A stretch of DNA of 64,000 nucleotides from Rhodococcus sp. 06-462-5 (GTDB lineage Bacteria > Actinomycetota > Actinomycetes > Mycobacteriales > Mycobacteriaceae): assembly GCF_002258315.1 (NCBI RefSeq), contig NZ_NOYD01000029.1, positions 1 to 64,000 of the forward strand, in the 5' to 3' direction. Positions 40,418 through 47,681 of this stretch are shown piece by piece. The notes under the pieces were generated by a model, which was given only the letters and a program-made list of their open reading frames with translations, ran no database searches and was not told where the DNA came from. A program made the position numbers and the translations under genes. Numbering within the stretch: position 1 is the first letter of the stretch; each line of letters begins with the position of its first letter.

Positions 40418-41020
40418 TCAGTCGTCGTCCTCGTCGTCGTGGCCGAACGGGTCGTCCACCGTGCCGGGCGTCCAGCTCAGCCCGGGCACGCCCCACCCGG
40501 CGCGCTTGATGGCCTTCTTCGCGGCCCGTGCGTGCCGACCGATGAGCACGTCGGTGTAGAGGAAACCGTCGAGATGCCCCACCTCGTGCTGGAGCATCCG
40601 AGCGAAGAAGCCGCGACCTTCGATGTCGACGGGCTCGCCCTCGGCGTCCGTACCGGTCACGCGAGCCCACTCGGCGCGCCCGGTGGGGTGCTGCTCGCCG
40701 GGGACGGACAGGCAGCCCTCGTCGTCGTCGTCCGGGTCGGGCATCGTCTCCGGGATCTCCGACGTCTCGAGCACCGGGTTGACGACCTCGCCGCGCCGGC
40801 GGAAGACCTTGCCGTCCTCGCCTTGATCGGGGCAGTCGTAGATGAACAGACGCTTGCCGACGCCCACCTGATTCGCGGCGAGTCCGACGCCGTTCGCGGC
40901 GGCCAACGTCTCGTACATGTCGGCGATCAGCTCGGCCAGCTCGGCGGGTGACTCGGTGACGGGAGCGGTTGCGGTGTGCAGCACCGGATCGCCGACGATC
41001 CGGATGGGAAGAATTGCCAT
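40418..41020 (-). CDS. def: Peptide deformylase
   Basis: A 200-aa metallopeptidase removing N-formyl groups from nascent proteins. Motif 1 [12 protein letters not shown] (residues 43-54), motif 2 EGCLSVPG with metal Cys103, motif 3 QHEVGHLDG with His145, Glu146 and His149. Motif 3 has Gly where many deformylases have Asp. A long acidic insert (DPDDDDEG, near 96-102) and an acidic tail (GHDDEDDD) are present. ATG 41020 with TATCCT 8 nt upstream (leaderless). Confidence 0.94.
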   Translation of the reverse strand: MAILPIRIVGDPVLHTATAPVTESPAELAELIADMYETLAAANGVGLAANQVGVGKRLFIYDCPDQGEDGKVFRRRGEVVNPVLETSEIPETMPDPDDDDEGCLSVPGEQHPTGRAEWARVTGTDAEGEPVDIEGRGFFARMLQHEVGHLDGFLYTDVLIGRHARAAKKAIKRAGWGVPGLSWTPGTVDDPFGHDDEDDD

Positions 41021-41261
41021 GGTCGACAAGGATAGTAGGTGGCGCATGTGGTCGGGTTCGCTGCCGGTGTTCGCCGAACACGCCACGCGCCGGTACCTCG
41101 CGGGAGCCGTGCTCGAGCCGTCGAGCATGGTTGAATGATCCCCGAAGTACAACTGTGTAATTCGGTCGGTGCTCCTACGGGTGCCGGCAGTGCTGGGGGA
41201 AGCAGATTTCTCCGGGTGGGTGATCTGCCGACCCGAGGAAGTCGAGAAGTCGAGGAGTGGG

Positions 41262-41600
41262 ATGGACGGCGCAGCAGCGCGTGACTCGAACCAGTCTCAG
41301 CAACCGGGAAATTCGGACGGCTCTCAGGATCCGAACGAGGTCGGTGCGGACGGACTGAGTCGACGAGAGCACGACATCCTGTCCTTCGAGCGGCAGTGGT
41401 GGAAGTACGCCGGGGCGAAGGAAGAGGCCATCAAGGAACTCTTCTCGATGTCGGCAACCCGCTACTACCAGATCCTGAACGCGTTGGTCGATCGTCCCGA
41501 GGCACTCGCCGCGGACCCGATGTTGGTCAAGCGCCTGCGCCGGTTGCGTGCGAGCCGGCAGAAGGCTCGTGCGGCACGTCGGCTCGGTTTCGACGTCTGA
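41262..41600 (+). CDS. DUF3263 protein, Rv0430-like helix-turn-helix candidate
   Basis: A 112-aa protein with a disordered N-terminal about 35 residues, then [40 protein letters not shown] and a basic tail [17 protein letters not shown]. The middle reads as a helix-turn-helix: the short DUF3263 domain lies next to def/sodC in mycobacteria as Rv0430. DNA binding is inferred from the pattern. GAGGAG lies 6 nt before ATG 41262. Confidence 0.85.
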   Translation: MDGAAARDSNQSQQPGNSDGSQDPNEVGADGLSRREHDILSFERQWWKYAGAKEEAIKELFSMSATRYYQILNALVDRPEALAADPMLVKRLRRLRASRQKARAARRLGFDV

Positions 41601-41658
41601 GCAGGTCCCAGGGTTCCGTGTGCCGGGTCGCCGTCGACGGTCGGCTAGGGTCGACTAC

Positions 41659-42192
41659 GTGAGCAGCCCGAACCCGGAACAGACCGGGCCACCACTCCGT
41701 GCCCTGGCCATGGTGTTGATCTCGCTCGCGATCCTGTTCGCGGCGATCGGCGCGTTGTCGCTGACCGGTTCCGATTCCGACGAAGCGGCCGCCGAACCCG
41801 CTGCCGAAACGACGAGTGCACCGGCTGCGGTCGCACCCACCGCACAGGCCCCCGCAGCCCAGGTACCGGCAGCTGATGCGCCGACCAGCAGCGCGCCGAC
41901 CACCACCACCTCGGGTACCCCCGCCGACGTCGAGGTGCGGGTACTGAACAACTCCAACGTCTCCGGCCTGGCGGCTGGTACAGCGAGCACGTTGACCGCC
42001 GAGGGGTGGACCGTCGCCGAGACCGGCAACTTCAGCGAAGCGCAGTTCGCGCAGACCGCGGTGTACTACGGCACCACAGCAGGCGAGGAACAGGCCGCAC
42101 AGACGATCGCCACGCAGCTCGGCGTCCCGGCCGAGCCCAAGCCGACCTCACTCGAATCCACGGCAGGCGTCGTCGTCATCGTGACTCAGTAG
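41659..42192 (+). CDS. LytR C-terminal domain membrane protein, Rv0431-like
   Basis: A 177-aa protein. A short cytoplasmic tail, one membrane helix (LRALAMVLISLAILFAAIG), a long Ala/Pro/Thr-rich linker (about residues 40-95), then a LytR_C domain (VEVRVLNNSNVSGLAAGTAS, GWTVAETGNFSEAQFAQTAV, VYYG). The domain faces the cell wall and may bind envelope polymers. Mtb Rv0431 at the same position is the VirR-type protein. GTG 41659 follows TAGGGT by 7 nt (leaderless). Confidence 0.88.
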   Translation: MSSPNPEQTGPPLRALAMVLISLAILFAAIGALSLTGSDSDEAAAEPAAETTSAPAAVAPTAQAPAAQVPAADAPTSSAPTTTTSGTPADVEVRVLNNSNVSGLAAGTASTLTAEGWTVAETGNFSEAQFAQTAVYYGTTAGEEQAAQTIATQLGVPAEPKPTSLESTAGVVVIVTQ

Positions 42193-42226
42193 TCCCACAG
42201 CGGCCAGTTCCACAGCATCGACTTCC

Positions 42227-42263
42227 GTGCCCGATTCGGCTGAATCGGTCGGCACGTTATCAT
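42227..42263 (+). promoter_or_regulatory. Hairpin and -10 element upstream of sodC
   Basis: GTGCC/GGCAC and CGATTC/GAATCG arms (42227-42255) form a stem with a GGCT loop, immediately followed by TATCAT (42258-42263), a good -10 about 43 nt before the sodC ATG. The palindrome covers the -35 to spacer region and may be an operator. It could also serve as a terminator of the upstream gene, although no T tract follows. Confidence 0.45.
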
Positions 42264-42305
42264 TTCCGAGCCCGGCGAAACTGCCTGAAAGAGGAGCGAT
42301 TTCCG

Positions 42306-43016
42306 ATGGACATGTTCAAGCGACGCACTGCTGCCACCCGCTCATTGCGTTACGTGGCCCCGGTCCTCGCGATCGCAGCGCTCGGGCTCTCCGCCTGCAG
42401 CAACGGCGAGGTTCCGTCCGATGTCCCCGGTACCGTGCCGCCGGTCTGGACCGGCGAGGCCGATCCGTCGGCGGAAGCTGTCGCCGGTGACAGCCCGGCC
42501 GAGTCGGGCTCCGGCGAGACCATCGAGGGCACCCTGCGCGACGCTGCCGGTGCCGAGGTCGGCCAGGTCTCGTTCGCGTCCGAGGGCGACAAGCTCACCG
42601 TCACCGCCGAGGTCGAGGGTATGACCCCCGGCTTCCACGGCTTCCACGTCCACGCCGTCGCCGCCTGCGAGCCGAACTCCGTGGCACCGACCGGCGGAGA
42701 TCCGGGCGCGTTCCTGTCCGCGGGTGGTCACCTGCAGGTCGACGGACGCACCGAGCACCCGGCCAGCGGTGACCTGACGTCCATTCAGGTCGGCGAGGAC
42801 GGCACCGGAATGCTCGTCACCACCACCGACGCGATCACACTCGACGATCTGCGTGCAGAGGGTGCCGGAACCTCGGTGATCGTGCACGAGGGTGCTGACA
42901 ACTTCGCCAACATCCCGCCGCGATACACCCTGCCCGACGGTGCCGCTGTGCCGGACATGACGACTCTGATGACCGGCGACGCCGGCTCGCGGGCGGCATG
43001 CGCGGTACTGCAGTAG
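42306..43016 (+). CDS. sodC: Cu(-Zn) superoxide dismutase lipoprotein
   Basis: A 236-aa secreted lipoprotein with lipobox LSAC (Cys31), an acidic/Pro-rich linker to about residue 75 and a SodC domain. GFHGFHVHAVAACEPNSVAP holds Cu-binding His residues and the disulfide Cys, GGHLQVDGRTEHPASGDL is the shortened metal loop, and VIVHEGADNFANIP carries the last Cu ligand. The short loop resembles M. tuberculosis SodC, which is reported to work without zinc; whether zinc binds here is uncertain. It protects the envelope from superoxide. ATG 42306 with GAGGAG 9 nt upstream. Confidence 0.93.
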   Translation: MDMFKRRTAATRSLRYVAPVLAIAALGLSACSNGEVPSDVPGTVPPVWTGEADPSAEAVAGDSPAESGSGETIEGTLRDAAGAEVGQVSFASEGDKLTVTAEVEGMTPGFHGFHVHAVAACEPNSVAPTGGDPGAFLSAGGHLQVDGRTEHPASGDLTSIQVGEDGTGMLVTTTDAITLDDLRAEGAGTSVIVHEGADNFANIPPRYTLPDGAAVPDMTTLMTGDAGSRAACAVLQ

Positions 43017-43017
43017 T

Positions 43018-44148
43018 TTGAACGCTCCCCGGATCGACTTCGCGAGTTCACCGCGCCCGACGCTCGGCGTCGAGTGGGAGATCGCGCTGGTCGACAAGAA
43101 CACGCGGGACCTGGTCAACTCCGCCGAGGCGGTCATGGACGGCGTCCGCGATCTCGCCGGGGACACCCCGCGGGTGACCAAGGAACTGTTGCGCAACACC
43201 GTCGAACTCGTCACCGGAGTGTGCGAGAACGTCGGGGAGGCCATGGAGGACCTCGGCGGCTCGCTGGAATTGGTGCGGCGCGCTGCGGACCCATTGGGAA
43301 TCGATCTGTTCTCGGCGGGCACTCATCCATTCGCCGAGTGGTCCACCCAGCAGCTCACCAGCTCTCCGAGCTACGACGAGTTGATCGCTCGTACCCAGTG
43401 GTGGGGTCGGCAGATGCTGATCTGGGGTGTCCACGTGCACGTGGGTGTGTCGTCTCCCGACAAGGTCTTTCCCATTCTCAACTCGCTGCTGCTGCAGTAC
43501 CCGCACCTGCTGGCGCTGTCGGCGTCCTCGCCGATCTGGGCGGGCAACGACACCGGCTACGCCAGCAATCGGGCGCTGATGTTCCAGCAGCTGCCGACGG
43601 CCGGTCTGCCGTTCCAGTTCGAGGACTGGTCGCAATTCGAGGGCTTCGTCCGTGATCAGCTCAAGACCGGCGTCATCGAGCAGCTCGGCGGCATGCACTG
43701 GGACATTCGGCCTGCCCCCAAGTGGGGCACGATCGAGGTTCGGGTGTGCGACGGGGCGTCGACCAAGCGGGAGCTCGCCGCTCTCGTCGCGTTGACGCAC
43801 TGCCTCATCGTGCACCTCGACGAACGTCTCGAAGCGGGGGAGACCCTGCCGTCGATACCACCGTGGCACGTGCAGGAGAACAAGTGGCGGGCCGCCCGAT
43901 ACGGCCTCGACGCCGAGATCATTCTCGACTCCGACAGCAACGAACGTCTGGTCACCGACGATCTGCACGACCTGCTCGAGAAGCTGACGCCGACGGCCGT
44001 CCGGTTGAACTGCGTCGACGAGCTGGCCGCGGTGGCCGACATTCCCCGGCGGGGGGCGTCGTACCAGCGTCAACGGGCCGTGGCCGCGACATCGGGCGGC
44101 GACCTGCGAGCCGTCGTCGAATCGCTGGTCACCGACCTCCGATCCTGA
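43018..44148 (+). CDS. YbdK-like carboxylate-amine ligase (GCS2 family)
   Basis: A 376-aa member of the glutamate-cysteine ligase 2 family, Rv0433-like: RPTLGVEWEIALVDKNTRDL, TVELVTGVCENVGEAMEDLG, WGVHVHVGVSSPDKVFPILN and WDIRPAPKWGTIEVRVCDGA. Family members have weak glutamate-cysteine ligase activity; the real substrate is unclear. The start appears to be TTG 43018, 2 nt after the sodC stop. No ATG or GTG in frame precedes the conserved region. Confidence 0.88.
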   Translation: MNAPRIDFASSPRPTLGVEWEIALVDKNTRDLVNSAEAVMDGVRDLAGDTPRVTKELLRNTVELVTGVCENVGEAMEDLGGSLELVRRAADPLGIDLFSAGTHPFAEWSTQQLTSSPSYDELIARTQWWGRQMLIWGVHVHVGVSSPDKVFPILNSLLLQYPHLLALSASSPIWAGNDTGYASNRALMFQQLPTAGLPFQFEDWSQFEGFVRDQLKTGVIEQLGGMHWDIRPAPKWGTIEVRVCDGASTKRELAALVALTHCLIVHLDERLEAGETLPSIPPWHVQENKWRAARYGLDAEIILDSDSNERLVTDDLHDLLEKLTPTAVRLNCVDELAAVADIPRRGASYQRQRAVAATSGGDLRAVVESLVTDLRS

Positions 44149-44158
44149 TCCGATCGCG

Positions 44159-44497
44159 CTACTGATCCGATTCGTTCGGTTCCATCTCGTTGACGATCAG
44201 CAGTCCGTCGCGGCCGCGCTGTTCCCGGTAGGCGACGCGGCCGACCGTGTGCGCGATGACCGGAGCGGTGACCAGGGTGAAGATGCCCACCAGCACGAGC
44301 ATCCAGATGTCGACGTTGCCGCGCAGGCTGATGACGGCCCCGATCAGAACCATGATCAGCCCGACCACCTGAGGTTTGGTGGCCGCGTGCATCCGCGAGA
44401 GGGTATCGGGAAAGCGCACGATGCCCACGGCTGCGGTGAAGGCGAGCAGGGCTCCGAACAGGATGAAGACGGAGGCAATCCACTGGGCTGCGGTCAT
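44159..44497 (-). CDS. mnhG: Mrp/Mnh cation:proton antiporter subunit G
   Basis: A 112-aa membrane protein with three helices (WIASVFILFGALLAFTAAVG, VVGLIMVLIGAVISL and WMLVLVGIFTLVTAPVIAHT) and the family motif GIVRFPDTLSRMHAATKPQ. It is the last subunit of the Mrp complex, which exchanges Na+ or other cations for protons. It starts 22 nt after mnhF in a co-directional operon. Confidence 0.92.
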   Translation of the reverse strand: MTAAQWIASVFILFGALLAFTAAVGIVRFPDTLSRMHAATKPQVVGLIMVLIGAVISLRGNVDIWMLVLVGIFTLVTAPVIAHTVGRVAYREQRGRDGLLIVNEMEPNESDQ

Positions 44498-44519
44498 CGT
44501 TCGCCCCTCACTGTGTCGA

Positions 44520-44777
44520 TCATTCGTCCCTCACTCTGAATCGTGCGATGCTGACCGATCCGACGAAGCTGACCAGTGACAGCGCGACGATGGCCGGCAC
44601 GAGGGTGGTGTCGCGGCTGTAGACGGCCCACACGCCGAGACCGCACATCGAGACGGCCAGGATCGTGTCCATTGCGACGAGGCGGTCGAGCGTGCTCGGT
44701 CCGTCGAGCAGTCGGTACGCGGTGAGAATCGCGGCACCGATCAGGAGGGCTCCGGCAATCGCCAGTACGACGGTCAC
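44520..44777 (-). CDS. mnhF: Mrp/Mnh antiporter subunit F
   Basis: An 85-aa protein with three helices: VTVVLAIAGALLIGAAILTA, LVAMDTILAVSMCGLGVWAV and LVPAIVALSLVSFVGSVSIA. The conserved RLLDGPSTLDRLVAMD sits between the first two. GTG 44777 overlaps the mnhE stop (GTGA). Upstream in-frame sequence belongs to mnhE in another frame. Confidence 0.92.
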   Translation of the reverse strand: MTVVLAIAGALLIGAAILTAYRLLDGPSTLDRLVAMDTILAVSMCGLGVWAVYSRDTTLVPAIVALSLVSFVGSVSIARFRVRDE

Positions 44778-45421
44778 GACCAGTCCCCCTTCCTCTTGTC
44801 GTCGGTCTTCTTGTCGTCCCGGGGAGCGTCCGAATCGGCCTGGGCCGGATCGTCGCCGAGCACTCCGTGGTACTGCTCGTACTCCTGGTAGTGCAGCGGG
44901 CTCGGCTTCCAGTCGGAGTCTCGCTCGAACGCGGCGATGAAGAGCTTCTCCAGGTTTCGTACGTAGGCGTAGAAACCGTCGACGGCCTTCTGGGTGCCCA
45001 TGTCCAACACGTGCACGTACAGCAGGCGTCTGGTCCGGTCGATCTCGAGCACCATGGTGCCGGGCACGAGATTCATCGCGTCGACGAACAGGGTGAGCAC
45101 CAGATCGGACTTGATCGCGATACGGCAGCGCAGCACCCCGGTGACCGGTGGAGCCTTGGGCCGGATTGCCAACCAGGCCACGCTGAAGCTCGATTCCATT
45201 GCGTAGTAGAGAAATACGACGGCCAGCTTGACGAGTGAGAACACGTGGATGCGGCCCTCGACCGGAACGCGAGGCAACGGCAGCAGCACCATGATGAGCA
45301 GTCCCACGGCAATGCCGCCGAGGATGTTCGCCGCAGAGACGTTGCCCCACAGCAGAACCCAGATGGCGGTCAACCATGCCAAAGTCCACAGGCGAAGCAG
45401 GAAGGAACGGTTCATCTTCAT
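44774..45421 (-). CDS. mnhE: Mrp/Mnh antiporter subunit E
   Basis: A 215-aa membrane protein: FLLRLWTLAWLTAIWVLLWG, IAVGLLIMVLLPLPRVPVEG, and a cytoplasmic part with TLFVDAMNLVPGTMVLEIDR typical of subunit E. The tail ends in a charged stretch (DAPRDDKKTDDKRKGDW), longer than usual. ATG 45421 overlaps the mnhD stop. Confidence 0.92.
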   Translation of the reverse strand: MKMNRSFLLRLWTLAWLTAIWVLLWGNVSAANILGGIAVGLLIMVLLPLPRVPVEGRIHVFSLVKLAVVFLYYAMESSFSVAWLAIRPKAPPVTGVLRCRIAIKSDLVLTLFVDAMNLVPGTMVLEIDRTRRLLYVHVLDMGTQKAVDGFYAYVRNLEKLFIAAFERDSDWKPSPLHYQEYEQYHGVLGDDPAQADSDAPRDDKKTDDKRKGDWS

Positions 45422-47061
45422 CGAGTGCCTTCCTCGTTTCCTCGTGCCTGCTCCACGGCCCGATCTCCGACGAATTCCGCTCCGCGAACCGCATCGATGT
45501 ACACCGATCGGTCGCGAAGGTCCGCCGCGGCGCGATCGCTGATGTCGATGATGGGCCCGGCGAACACCGTCATGGCCAGGCCGACGGCAACGAGCCCGAT
45601 CGTCGGGAGCAACATGAAGGCCGGCATCCGGCCCACGTCCTCGCGATCACCGAACTGGATATCGGACGAGTCGTCGAGAAGAGCGGACGGGCTGTTGTCG
45701 GCCAGGTCGCCCTCGGGAGCATCGGCGCGGGCGCGCCAGAACGCCTTGGTCCAGACACGGGCGACGACGTACAGCGTCAGCAAGCTTGTGACCGTTCCGC
45801 CCGCGACGAGCAACCAGGCCAACACGCTGCCCTGCTCGCTACCGGCCTGCAGCAGTGCGACCTTGCCGATGAAGCCCGAGAACGGCGGAATGCCACCGAG
45901 ATTGAGGGCCGGCACCAAGAACACGATCGCCAGGACCGGGCTGGCCGCAGCCAGACCGCCGAGGCGTCGGAGAGACGACGAACCGGCCTGACGCTCGATG
46001 AGACCGACGACGAGGAACAGCGTCGTCTGCACCAGAATGTGGTGTGCGACATAGTAGATCGAGCCGGACAATCCCGATTGCGTCGACAGCGCGACGCCGA
46101 AGATCATGTAGCCGATATGGCTGACGAGGGTGAACGAGAGCAGTCGCTTGATGTCGCTCTGAGCGATGGAGCCGAGGATGCCGACGAGCATCGTCAGCAG
46201 ACCACAGACCATCAGTACGTTGTCGAGCGAGCCGTCGGGGAACAGCAGGGTGTGGGCGCGGATGATCGCGTACACACCGACTTTCGTCAGCAGGCCGGCG
46301 AACACGGCGGTGACCGGTGCCGGGGCGGTGGGGTAGGAGTCGGGCAGCCACGTCGACAGTGGGAACACCGCGGCCTTGATGCCGAACGCGACCAGCAGGA
46401 CCGCGAAGATCGCGGTTCTGGTTCCGGGGTTGATGTCGTCCATCCGTACCGCGATGTGGGCCAGGTTCAGCGTCCCGGTTGCGCCGTACACCAGCGCGAT
46501 GCCGATCAGGAAGATCAGCGAGGACACCATCGACACCATCACGTACGACACGCCCGCACGGACGCGGTCCGCGCTCGCACCGAGTGTCAGCAGCACGAAC
46601 GACGCCGCGAGCAGCACCTCGAAGCCGACGAACAGATTGAAGAGGTCACCGGCGAGGAACGCGTTGCAGACACCTGCGGTGAGCGCGAGGTAGGTCGGCA
46701 GGAAGATCGAAACGGGCTGGTTCTCGCTGCCGTCGCGGATGCCCTGGCCGATCGAGTAGACCATGACGGCCAGCAGCACGATCGACGAGACGACGAGCAT
46801 CATCGCCGACAGGCGGTCCACCACGAGGGAGATGCCGAGTGGGGAGTCCCAACCGCCGACCTGCAGCGCGCTGGTGCCGTCGCGATCGGCGAGGTAGAGC
46901 ATCACCGACGAGATCGCGACCACAGCGGTCAGCGCGACGATCGTGATGAAACGCTGAGCGCGGGGACGTCGACCCAGCACCAGAGTCAGAGCTGCCGCAA
47001 GCATCGGAATCAGTACCGGCAGCGGAGTCAGAACGTCGATCACTCCTGGGGAGATCGTCAC
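45418..47061 (-). CDS. mnhD: Mrp/Mnh antiporter subunit D
   Basis: A 547-aa subunit homologous to proton-pumping NuoL/M/N subunits, with about 14 helices. Motifs: ACTSFVLL-type region LAASFVLLTLGASADRVRAG, FGIKAAVFPLSTWLPDSYPT (conserved Lys), VLMVCGLLTMLVGILGSIAQ, DIKRLLSFTLVSHIGYMIFG and GGIPPFSGFIGKVALLQAG. An acidic cytoplasmic tail follows. GTG 47061 overlaps the mnhC stop. It is one of the two proton-path subunits with MnhA. Confidence 0.94.
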   Translation of the reverse strand: MTISPGVIDVLTPLPVLIPMLAAALTLVLGRRPRAQRFITIVALTAVVAISSVMLYLADRDGTSALQVGGWDSPLGISLVVDRLSAMMLVVSSIVLLAVMVYSIGQGIRDGSENQPVSIFLPTYLALTAGVCNAFLAGDLFNLFVGFEVLLAASFVLLTLGASADRVRAGVSYVMVSMVSSLIFLIGIALVYGATGTLNLAHIAVRMDDINPGTRTAIFAVLLVAFGIKAAVFPLSTWLPDSYPTAPAPVTAVFAGLLTKVGVYAIIRAHTLLFPDGSLDNVLMVCGLLTMLVGILGSIAQSDIKRLLSFTLVSHIGYMIFGVALSTQSGLSGSIYYVAHHILVQTTLFLVVGLIERQAGSSSLRRLGGLAAASPVLAIVFLVPALNLGGIPPFSGFIGKVALLQAGSEQGSVLAWLLVAGGTVTSLLTLYVVARVWTKAFWRARADAPEGDLADNSPSALLDDSSDIQFGDREDVGRMPAFMLLPTIGLVAVGLAMTVFAGPIIDISDRAAADLRDRSVYIDAVRGAEFVGDRAVEQARGNEEGTR

Positions 47062-47681
47062 TGGTCGTCTCCCTTCTTCTGTGGCCTGCTGTCGTCCTTC
47101 TCGGCTGTGTCGATGCCGTCGAGCCCGCGCACCTGCGGATCGTCGTCGTCGTTGTCGAAGTCACCGTCGTGCAGATCCTCGTAGCATTCGAGGTCCTCGC
47201 GATTGACGAGTTGCTCGATCGGAATCGGGTTGCCCTTCGAGTCGAACGCGTCGCCGCCGAAGCTCGGCTCGCCCGTCACCGGGTCGTCCGAGCGGTCGCG
47301 GTCGGGGGCCTCGGCCATCGAGCGACGCCGGGAGACCTTGGTGTCCTCGGGGTCGTTCTCGACGTCGTCCTTGGTGTTCAGAGTGAACGACCGATACGCC
47401 AGCGCCAGCACGAACGCCGCGATACCCATCGTGATGACGATCGCCGTCAGGATCACTGCCTGGGCGAGCGGGTCGGCCATCTCCTGATTGACGGCGTTGT
47501 CGCGGCCCACGATAGGTGGTGCCCCCGCGGGCCCGCCGACGGTGAGCAACAGCAGATTGACGCCGTTGCCGAACAACAGCAGTCCGAGCAGCATCTTGGT
47601 GATACTGCGTTCGAGCAGCAGGTACACACCCGATGCGACGAGAACACCGGTGATGATCAGCATTCCGAGATCTGCGGTCAT
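47058..47681 (-). CDS. mnhC: Mrp/Mnh antiporter subunit C with a long acidic tail
   Basis: A 207-aa protein. Residues 1-105 are the NuoK-like subunit C (VYLLLERSITKMLLGLLLFG, NGVNLLLLTVGG, DPLAQAVILTAIVITMGIAA). Residues about 106-207 are a highly charged, Asp-rich tail (for example LHDGDFDNDDDDPQVRG) not found in typical about 115-residue MnhC proteins. The tail probably lies in the cytoplasm. Start ATG 47681 overlaps the mnhA stop. Confidence 0.92.
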   Translation of the reverse strand: MTADLGMLIITGVLVASGVYLLLERSITKMLLGLLLFGNGVNLLLLTVGGPAGAPPIVGRDNAVNQEMADPLAQAVILTAIVITMGIAAFVLALAYRSFTLNTKDDVENDPEDTKVSRRRSMAEAPDRDRSDDPVTGEPSFGGDAFDSKGNPIPIEQLVNREDLECYEDLHDGDFDNDDDDPQVRGLDGIDTAEKDDSRPQKKGDDQ

